Assembly (NCBI GenBank): GCA_946482635.1
Contig: CAMLSG010000013.1
Coordinates: forward strand, 1-43,687
DNA: 43,687 nucleotides
Source: an uncultured Duganella sp.
GTDB lineage: Bacteria; Pseudomonadota; Gammaproteobacteria; Burkholderiales; Burkholderiaceae
Direction of reading: 5' to 3'
Part shown: one piece after another, positions 38,059-43,687 of the stretch
Layout: each line of letters begins with the position of its first letter
Numbering within the stretch: position 1 is the first letter of the stretch
The notes under the pieces: generated by a model
Database searches by the model: none
What the model was told of the DNA's origin: nothing
What the model saw: the letters and a program-made list of their open reading frames with translations, nothing else
Program-made: the position numbers and the translations under genes

Positions 38059-39612
38059 ATGGCGGCTCTGGCGAAAGGCAGTGTCGTTGCCGTGATCGGC
38101 AGCGGGGCAATGGGTTCCGGCATCGCGCAGGTCGCAGCGGCTTCCGGCTACACGGTCAAGCTGTTCGACACCCGCGCGGAAGCGGTGGATAAGGCGATTG
38201 CCGATATCGGCAAGGTGTACGGCAAGCTGGTTGAAAAGGGCAAGATGTCCGTCGCCGATGCCGACGCCGCGCGCAGCCGCCTGCACGGCGTAGCCGGCCT
38301 GGCGGACGTCGCCGATGCAAAGCTGGTGGTTGAAGCCATTGTCGAAAACCTGGACGTCAAGCGCAGCCTGTTCGCCGACCTGGAAGGCATCGTCGGCGAC
38401 GACGCCATCCTCGCCACCAATACTTCCTCGATTTCTGTTACCGCCATTGCCGCCAAGCTGCGCAAGCCGCAGCGCCTGGTCGGCATGCACTTCTTCAACC
38501 CGGTGCCGCTGATGGCGCTGGTGGAAGTGATCAGCGGCCTGGCGACTGACGCCGCCGTGGCCGAAACCGTGTACGACACCTCGATCGCCTGGGGCAAGAA
38601 TCCAGTGCACGCCAAATCCACGCCCGGCTTCATCGTCAATCGCGTGGCGCGCCCCTACTACGCCGAAGGCTGGCGCCTGCTGAACGAACAGGCCGCCGAT
38701 GCCGCCACCATCGATGCGGTGATGCGCGAAGGCGGCGGCTTCCGTATGGGCCCTTTCGAGCTGATGGACCTGATCGGCCACGACGTGAACTACTCCGTCA
38801 CCGAGTCCGTATTCCGCGCTTACTACAACGACCCGCGCTTCACGCCGTCGGTGCTGCAGCAGGAGATGGTGAACGCGGGCTTCCTTGGCCGCAAGTCCGG
38901 CCGCGGCTTTTACGACTACAGCGAGGGAGCGGCAGCACCGCAGCCACGCTCCGAAGCGCCGCAGCCGCTGCCGGAGTACATCGGCTACAGCTTCGAGCCG
39001 GGCGACCACACCGCCATCGCAACCACGATCATCGAGCGCCTGAAGGCGCGTGGCGTTACCGTCACCAAGCGCAACTCCGCCGAGGGTCACCGCTCGTCCG
39101 AGGCGCCTGCTTTCCATACCAACGGCGCCGCGATCTACCTGACCGATGGCCGTACCGCCACCCAGCGCGCGCGCGACGACAAGCATGACGACATGGTGCT
39201 GTATGACCTGGTATTCGACTTCAACGCTTCGCCGCGCATTGCCATTGCCTGCAGCGACCAATGCAGCCCGCGCGCCATGGCATCGGCCATCGGCATGTTC
39301 CAGGCAGCCGGCTTCACCGTGACGCGAATGGACGACGTTCCGGGCCTGGCCGTGATGCGCACGGTCGCCATGCTGGCCAACGAAGCGGCCGACGCCGTCA
39401 ACCAGGGCGTATGCAGCGCGCAGGCGGCCGACCTGGCAATGCAAAAGGGCGTCAACTATCCGCGCGGCCCGCTGGCATGGGCGGACATGGTGGGCGTCAG
39501 GCATATCGTGACAGTGCTGGAGAACCTGGCAAGCAGCTACGGAGAAGACCGCTACCGCGTGTCACCGCTGCTGCGCCGCCGCGAACAGAGCGGAGCCAGT
39601 ATCCATGCATAA
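38059..39612 (+). CDS. paaH: 3-hydroxyadipyl-CoA dehydrogenase PaaH
   Basis: A 517-residue NAD-dependent 3-hydroxyacyl-CoA dehydrogenase. [20 protein letters not shown] is the Rossmann motif, [17 protein letters not shown] contains the catalytic His, and [22 protein letters not shown] starts the C-terminal 3HCDH domain. A second, diverged 3HCDH repeat fills the end (about 400-510), as in PaaH proteins. It oxidises 3-hydroxyadipyl-CoA to 3-oxoadipyl-CoA. It starts 2 nt after paaG and overlaps paaI by 8 nt. Slightly longer than E. coli PaaH (475). Confidence 0.95.
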   Translation: MAALAKGSVVAVIGSGAMGSGIAQVAAASGYTVKLFDTRAEAVDKAIADIGKVYGKLVEKGKMSVADADAARSRLHGVAGLADVADAKLVVEAIVENLDVKRSLFADLEGIVGDDAILATNTSSISVTAIAAKLRKPQRLVGMHFFNPVPLMALVEVISGLATDAAVAETVYDTSIAWGKNPVHAKSTPGFIVNRVARPYYAEGWRLLNEQAADAATIDAVMREGGGFRMGPFELMDLIGHDVNYSVTESVFRAYYNDPRFTPSVLQQEMVNAGFLGRKSGRGFYDYSEGAAAPQPRSEAPQPLPEYIGYSFEPGDHTAIATTIIERLKARGVTVTKRNSAEGHRSSEAPAFHTNGAAIYLTDGRTATQRARDDKHDDMVLYDLVFDFNASPRIAIACSDQCSPRAMASAIGMFQAAGFTVTRMDDVPGLAVMRTVAMLANEAADAVNQGVCSAQAADLAMQKGVNYPRGPLAWADMVGVRHIVTVLENLASSYGEDRYRVSPLLRRREQSGASIHA

Positions 39613-40051
39613 CCCCAGGATGCACCCGCAGGCCCTGGCCGAAGCGGCAGGCGCAGCGATGTTCGCGCGCGACGCCGCCAGCCAGGCCCTCGGCATGAAG
39701 TTGGTAGAAATCCGTCCCGGCTATGCGCGCATGACCATGCCGGTGCGGAGCGATATGCTGAACGGGCACCAGACTTGCCACGGCGGCTTTATCTTTGCGT
39801 TGGCGGATAGTGCTTTCGCATTCGCGTGCAACAGCCATAACCACACGACGGTTGGCGCGGGCTGCACGATCGACTACCTCGCCCCCGGGCGGATGGATGA
39901 CTTGCTGACGGCGGAGGCGGTCGAACGCACGCTGGTCGGCAAGACCGGCATCTACGATGTCACCGTCTGCAACCAGGAGGGCAGGATGATCGCCACTTTC
40001 CGCGGCAAATCGCACCGCATCGCCGGAGAGGTGGTTCCAACCCATAGCTAG
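39605..40051 (+). CDS. paaI: Phenylacetate pathway thioesterase PaaI
   Basis: A 148-residue hotdog-fold thioesterase. The active-site segment [28 protein letters not shown] carries the conserved Asn and Asp of PaaI, followed by [22 protein letters not shown]. It hydrolyses hydroxylated phenylacetyl-CoA dead-end products to free trapped CoA. The start overlaps the paaH end; GGAG sits 9 nt ahead. A Met five codons later is an alternative with a worse ribosome site. Confidence 0.95.
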   Translation: MHNPRMHPQALAEAAGAAMFARDAASQALGMKLVEIRPGYARMTMPVRSDMLNGHQTCHGGFIFALADSAFAFACNSHNHTTVGAGCTIDYLAPGRMDDLLTAEAVERTLVGKTGIYDVTVCNQEGRMIATFRGKSHRIAGEVVPTHS

Positions 40052-40068
40052 TTGATGGAGGTAGCACC

Positions 40069-41379
40069 GTGGTTCAACGCATTCCCGCCCCTTCCGACCT
40101 GGAGCCGATCGAGCGCGCCAGCCGTGACGAATTGCAGGCGCTCCAGCTGGAGCGCCTGAAATGGTCGCTGATGCACGCTTATGAGAACGTGCCGCATTAC
40201 CGCAAGGCCTTTGACGAGAAGGGCGTACATCCGAGCGAACTGAAGTCGCTGGCTGACCTGGCCAGGTTCCCGTTCACGGACAAGAAGACCCTGCGCGACA
40301 ACTATCCCTTCGGACTTTTCGCCGTGCCGCGCGAAAAAGTCGTGCGCGTGCATGCCTCCAGCGGCACTACCGGCAAGCCGACCGTGGTCGGCTACACCCA
40401 GCGCGATATCGACATGTGGGCCGACGTGGTGGCCCGTTCCATCCGTGCAGCGGGCGGCCGCGCCGGCGACATGGTCCATATCTCCTACGGCTACGGCCTG
40501 TTCACCGGCGGCCTGGGTGCGCACTATGGCGCTGAACGCCTGGGCTGCACCGTGATCCCGATGTCCGGCGGCCAGACCGAAAAGCAGGTGCAATTGATCC
40601 AGGACTTCAAGCCATCGATCATCATGGTCACGCCGTCCTACATGCTGAACATCGTCGAGGAATTCCAGCGCCAGGGCCTGGATTGCGCCAAGTCCTCGCT
40701 GCAGGTCGGCATTTTCGGCGCCGAGCCGTGGACCAACGCCATGCGCGGCGAGATTGAACGGCGCGCCGGCATCGACGCCGTGGACATCTACGGCCTGTCG
40801 GAAGTGATCGGCCCCGGAGTGGCCAGCGAGTGCATCGAATCGAAAGACGGCCCGGTGATCTGGGAAGACCATTTCTACCCGGAGATTATCGATCCGGAAA
40901 CCGGCGAAGTACTGCCCGATGGCGAGGAAGGGGAGCTGGTGTTCACCTCCCTCAGCAAGGAAGCCATGCCGGTAATCCGCTACCGCACGCGCGACCTTAC
41001 GCGCCTGTTGCCGCCGACTTCGCGCGCCATGCGCCGTATCGGCAAGATCACCGGCCGCTCGGACGACATGCTGATCATCCGTGGCGTGAACGTGTTCCCG
41101 ACCCAGATTGAAGAGCAGATCTGCAAGCTGCCCAAGCTCGAACCGCAATACCAGCTGGTGGTGACCCGCGACGGCCACCTCGACAAGCTGGAAGTGCTGG
41201 TGGAGCTGAGCGCCGGACTGGCGCGCGCCGATGCGGGCGACGTGGCGCGCGAACTGGAACAACGCATCAAGACCAATGTCGGCGTGAGCACCACTGTCAC
41301 CCTGGTCGGCGTGGGTGGCATCGAACGCACCGCGACCGGCAAGGCCAAACGAGTAATCGATAAACGACCCAAGGAATAA
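40069..41379 (+). CDS. paaK: Phenylacetate-CoA ligase PaaK
   Basis: A 436-residue AMP-forming ligase that activates phenylacetate, the entry step. P-loop-like HASSGTTGKPTVVGYTQ binds ATP, DIYGLSEVIGPGVASEC is the second core motif, YRTRDLTRLLPP and GRSDDMLIIRGVNVFPTQIEEQI mark the C-terminal domain, and GKAKRVID holds the late catalytic Lys. Start codon is GTG 40069, 7 nt after GGAGG. Placement between paaI and paaJ differs from the E. coli order (paaJ-paaK). Confidence 0.96.
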   Translation: MVQRIPAPSDLEPIERASRDELQALQLERLKWSLMHAYENVPHYRKAFDEKGVHPSELKSLADLARFPFTDKKTLRDNYPFGLFAVPREKVVRVHASSGTTGKPTVVGYTQRDIDMWADVVARSIRAAGGRAGDMVHISYGYGLFTGGLGAHYGAERLGCTVIPMSGGQTEKQVQLIQDFKPSIIMVTPSYMLNIVEEFQRQGLDCAKSSLQVGIFGAEPWTNAMRGEIERRAGIDAVDIYGLSEVIGPGVASECIESKDGPVIWEDHFYPEIIDPETGEVLPDGEEGELVFTSLSKEAMPVIRYRTRDLTRLLPPTSRAMRRIGKITGRSDDMLIIRGVNVFPTQIEEQICKLPKLEPQYQLVVTRDGHLDKLEVLVELSAGLARADAGDVARELEQRIKTNVGVSTTVTLVGVGGIERTATGKAKRVIDKRPKE

Positions 41380-41381
41380 CA

Positions 41382-42587
41382 ATGACCGAAGCATTCATCT
41401 GCGACGCCGTTCGCACACCGTTCGGCCGCTACGGCGGCGCACTGGCAGGCGTGCGCGCCGACGACCTGGCGGCGATCCCGATCGCAGCCCTGATGGCGCG
41501 CAATCCTTCCGTCGACTGGAAGCAGGTCGACGACGTCTACTACGGCTGCGCCAACGGCGCCGGCGAAGACAACCGCAACGTGGGCCGCATGGCCGGCCTG
41601 CTGGCCGGCCTGCCGGTGGAAGTGCCGGGCAATACCATCAACCGCCTGTGCGGTTCGTCGCTGGATGCAGTCGGCATCGCCGCGCGCGCCATCAAGTCGG
41701 GCGAAGCGCAACTGGTGATCGCGGGCGGCGTGGAAAGCATGACGCGCGCGCCTTTCGTCATGGGCAAGGCCGACAGCGCCTTCTCCCGCAGCGCGAAGAT
41801 CGAAGACACCACCATCGGCTGGCGCTTCGTGAACCCGCTGATGAAGGCGCAGTACGGTATTGACTCGATGCCGGAGACCGCGGAAAACGTGGCAGAACAA
41901 TGGGCCGTGGCACGCGCCGACCAGGATGCCTTCGCCATCCGCAGCCAGCAGCGCTGGGCAGCCGCCCATGCGGCCGGCTTCTTCAAGGGCGAGATCGTGC
42001 CGGTCACCATCCCGCAGAAAAAAGGCGAACCGAAGGTGGTGGACACCGACGAACACCCGCGTCCGGACACCACCATTGAGGCGCTGGCCAAGCTGAAAGG
42101 CGTGGTCAAGCCCGATGGCACGGTCACCGCCGGCAATGCCTCCGGCGTGAACGACGGCGCCTGCGCGCTGCTGCTGGCATCCGCCGCGGCGGTCGACAAA
42201 TTCGGCCTGAAGCCGCGCGCCAAGGTGCTGGGCATGGCGACTGCCGGCCTGGCGCCGCGCATCATGGGCTTCGGTCCATCGCCGGCCAGCAAAAAGCTGC
42301 TGGCGCAACTGGGCATGACCATCGAACAGATGGACGTGATCGAATTGAACGAAGCCTTTGCCGCGCAGGGCCTGGCAGTGACCCGCGACCTGGGCCTGAA
42401 AGACGACGATGCCCGCGTCAACCCGAACGGCGGCGCGATTGCCATCGGCCACCCGCTGGGCGCCTCGGGCGCGCGCCTGGTGACCACCGCGCTGAACCAG
42501 CTCGAACGCACCGGTGGCCGCTACGCGCTATGTACCATGTGCATCGGCGTCGGCCAGGGCATCGCGCTGGTGATCGAGCGAGTCTGA
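41382..42587 (+). CDS. paaJ: 3-oxoadipyl-CoA/3-oxo-5,6-dehydrosuberyl-CoA thiolase PaaJ
   Basis: A 401-residue thiolase. NRLCGSSLDAVGIAARAI has the acyl-accepting Cys90, GGVESMTRAPFVM is a family block, NPNGGAIAIGHPLGASGARL contains the active-site His, and CIGVGQGIALV the second Cys. It splits 3-oxoadipyl-CoA to succinyl-CoA and acetyl-CoA and also acts on the C8 intermediate. PcaF of the beta-ketoadipate route is nearly identical, so context decides the name. 2 nt behind paaK and 2 nt ahead of paaY. Confidence 0.95.
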   Translation: MTEAFICDAVRTPFGRYGGALAGVRADDLAAIPIAALMARNPSVDWKQVDDVYYGCANGAGEDNRNVGRMAGLLAGLPVEVPGNTINRLCGSSLDAVGIAARAIKSGEAQLVIAGGVESMTRAPFVMGKADSAFSRSAKIEDTTIGWRFVNPLMKAQYGIDSMPETAENVAEQWAVARADQDAFAIRSQQRWAAAHAAGFFKGEIVPVTIPQKKGEPKVVDTDEHPRPDTTIEALAKLKGVVKPDGTVTAGNASGVNDGACALLLASAAAVDKFGLKPRAKVLGMATAGLAPRIMGFGPSPASKKLLAQLGMTIEQMDVIELNEAFAAQGLAVTRDLGLKDDDARVNPNGGAIAIGHPLGASGARLVTTALNQLERTGGRYALCTMCIGVGQGIALVIERV

Positions 42588-42589
42588 CC

Positions 42590-43207
42590 ATGCCTTGCTA
42601 CGAGATCAATGGCGTGCGGCCGGTGGTGCATCCAACGGCCTATGTGCACCCGACTGCGGTGCTGGTCGGCGACGTGATTGTCGGCCCGCGCTGCTACGTC
42701 GCGCCGCTGGCATCGCTGCGCGGCGACTTCGGGCGCCTGATCCTGGAAGAGGGCGCCAATGTGCAGGACACCTGCGTGATGCACGGCTTCCCCGGCGGGG
42801 ACACGGTGGTCGAGCAGGATGGCCACATCGGCCACGGCGCGGTGCTGCACGGCTGCCGTATCGGCCGCAATGCCTTGGTGGGCATGAACGCCGTCATCAT
42901 GGATAACGCGGTAGTGGGCGCCGAGAGCATCGTCGGCGCAGCCGCCTTCGTCAAGGCCGGGATGGAAATTCCGCCGCGCAGCATGGTGGTCGGCGCGCCG
43001 GCCAAGATCCTGCGCCAGGTCAGCGACAGTGAAATCGCCTGGAAGACGCTGGGCACCGGCCAGTACCACGAGCTGGCCGTGCGCTCGATGCAAACGTTGG
43101 TGGAGTGCCAGCCCGACACCGAGGCAGCGCCGGACCGCCAGCGCATGCAATGGGACACCTCGCTGCCCATGCACCTGCACAAGCAGGCATTCGACAATAA
43201 ACAGTAA
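42590..43207 (+). CDS. paaY: Phenylacetate pathway protein PaaY (hexapeptide thioesterase)
   Basis: A 205-residue left-handed beta-helix protein with gamma-carbonic-anhydrase-like repeats. The turns VHPTAYVHPTAVLVGDVIVGPRCYVAPLASLRGDFGRLIL, NVQDTCVMHGFPGGDTVVEQDGHIGHGAVLHGCRIG and NALVGMNAVIMDNAVVG are clear, with metal-binding His residues in MHGF, GHIGHG. PaaY hydrolyses 2-hydroxycyclohepta-1,4,6-triene-1-formyl-CoA, a toxic side product, and so protects the CoA pool. ATG 42590 is used; a longer frame would overlap paaJ. Confidence 0.93.
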   Translation: MPCYEINGVRPVVHPTAYVHPTAVLVGDVIVGPRCYVAPLASLRGDFGRLILEEGANVQDTCVMHGFPGGDTVVEQDGHIGHGAVLHGCRIGRNALVGMNAVIMDNAVVGAESIVGAAAFVKAGMEIPPRSMVVGAPAKILRQVSDSEIAWKTLGTGQYHELAVRSMQTLVECQPDTEAAPDRQRMQWDTSLPMHLHKQAFDNKQ

Positions 43208-43220
43208 TCGGAGACTACAA

Positions 43221-43687
43221 ATGGTACACACCCTGCAAAGCTTCATCGGCGGCCGCTGGCAAGGCAAGGAAGCCGCGACCGCGCTGCACAGCGCCCTGGA
43301 CAACCGCGTCATCTACCACACCCACGCCGAGAAGCTGGACTTCGCCGAAGCCGTGCATTACGGCCGCAAGACCGGCATCCCGGCCCTGATGAAGCTGGAC
43401 TTCCAGACTCGTGCCCAGCGCCTGAAAGCCCTGGCGATGTACCTGATGGAGCGCAAGGAAGAACTGTACGCGATCTCGCACCTGACCGGCGCAACCCGCC
43501 CGGACAGCTGGGTCGACGTCGAGGGCGGCATCGGCACCCTGTTCGCCTACGCCAGCATGGGCAGCCGCGAGTTGCCGTCGTCGAACGTGCTGCATGAAGG
43601 CCCGGCCATGGCGCTGGGCAAGCGCGGCGGCTTCTCCGGCACCCACATCCTGGTGCCGCGCGGCGGCATCGCGGTGCACATCAACGC
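43221..43687 (+). CDS. paaZ: Oxepin-CoA hydrolase/semialdehyde dehydrogenase PaaZ (N-terminal part)
   Basis: The first about 155 residues of PaaZ, cut by the window edge. TLQSFIGGRWQGKEAATALHSAL, MKLDFQTRAQRLKALAMYLMERKEELYAISHLTGATRPDSWVDVEGGIGTLFAYASMG and HILVPRGGIAVHIN match the aldehyde-dehydrogenase half of PaaZ. The full protein (about 680 residues in other species) also has a C-terminal MaoC-like oxepin-CoA ring hydrolase. It opens the oxepin ring and oxidises the resulting semialdehyde. 13 nt after paaY, with TCGGAG as ribosome site. Confidence 0.93.
   Translation, partial: MVHTLQSFIGGRWQGKEAATALHSALDNRVIYHTHAEKLDFAEAVHYGRKTGIPALMKLDFQTRAQRLKALAMYLMERKEELYAISHLTGATRPDSWVDVEGGIGTLFAYASMGSRELPSSNVLHEGPAMALGKRGGFSGTHILVPRGGIAVHIN

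Noticed and set aside
37118..39504. Long minus-strand open frames opposite paaG and paaH
   Set aside because: Sense-strand paa genes are unambiguous; the antisense frames have no motifs and arise from GC-biased codon use.
1..43687. Mobile elements, CRISPR arrays, tRNA or rRNA genes, toxin-antitoxin or phage-defence systems
   Set aside because: None could be recognised. The palindromes at gene ends are not spaced like CRISPR repeats and no transposase is encoded in the window.

Overview
The window is ordinary chromosomal DNA from a GC-rich betaproteobacterium, most likely a member of the Oxalobacteraceae (Massilia, Duganella or a relative). That placement is an inference from overall protein character, the divergent darP/pmbA pair, the betaproteobacterial paa gene order and the many lone solute-binding, hydrolase and LysR genes. 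No tRNA, rRNA, CRISPR array, transposase or phage gene was seen. Coding density is high, and no stretch over 300 bases lacks a gene.

Left part (1-12.6 kb): a secreted CocE-type serine hydrolase (cut by the window edge), a transglutaminase-like TPR lipoprotein, an unrecognised 371-residue protein with an HDOD signalling protein, 3-methyladenine DNA glycosylase, a chemoreceptor in an operon with a secreted single-Cache protein, then a lysine-2,3-aminomutase-like radical SAM enzyme, an MFS transporter, a fumarylacetoacetase-family hydrolase and a class III aminotransferase.

Middle (12.6-33.3 kb): a carboxymuconolactone-decarboxylase-like protein and a periplasmic three-subunit molybdenum aldehyde oxidoreductase (PaoABC type). 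Next come a secreted alpha/beta hydrolase with an OhrR-like redox regulator, a darP-mogA-esterase operon divergent from pmbA, and an orphan TRAP substrate-binding protein. Two LysR regulators each face a secreted enzyme gene (a DJ-1/PfpI protein and an epoxide-hydrolase-like protein). Also here are DUF4241, PH-domain, lipoprotein and DUF2145 genes, an HTH regulator and an M14 carboxypeptidase.

Right part (32.4-43.7 kb): the phenylacetate degradation cluster. PaaX is divergent from paaABCDE (ring-1,2-phenylacetyl-CoA epoxidase), followed by paaG, paaH, paaI, paaK, paaJ, paaY and the start of paaZ. PaaK makes phenylacetyl-CoA, PaaABCE epoxidises it, PaaG isomerises to the oxepin, PaaZ opens the ring, and PaaJ/PaaH (plus a hydratase not seen here) carry out beta-oxidation. 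PaaI and PaaY are salvage thioesterases.

The structure not explained by genes is mainly a set of intergenic palindromes placed directly after stop codons (1223-1269, 11114-11168, 32377-32415, 37148-37246). Two of them share sequence and look like a REP-type repeat family. Other signals are several -10 elements placed 6-9 nt before a start codon (suggesting leaderless mRNAs), a perfect palindrome over the paaA Shine-Dalgarno sequence, and an array of TTAG/CTAA operator half-sites before the hydrolase-ohrR pair.
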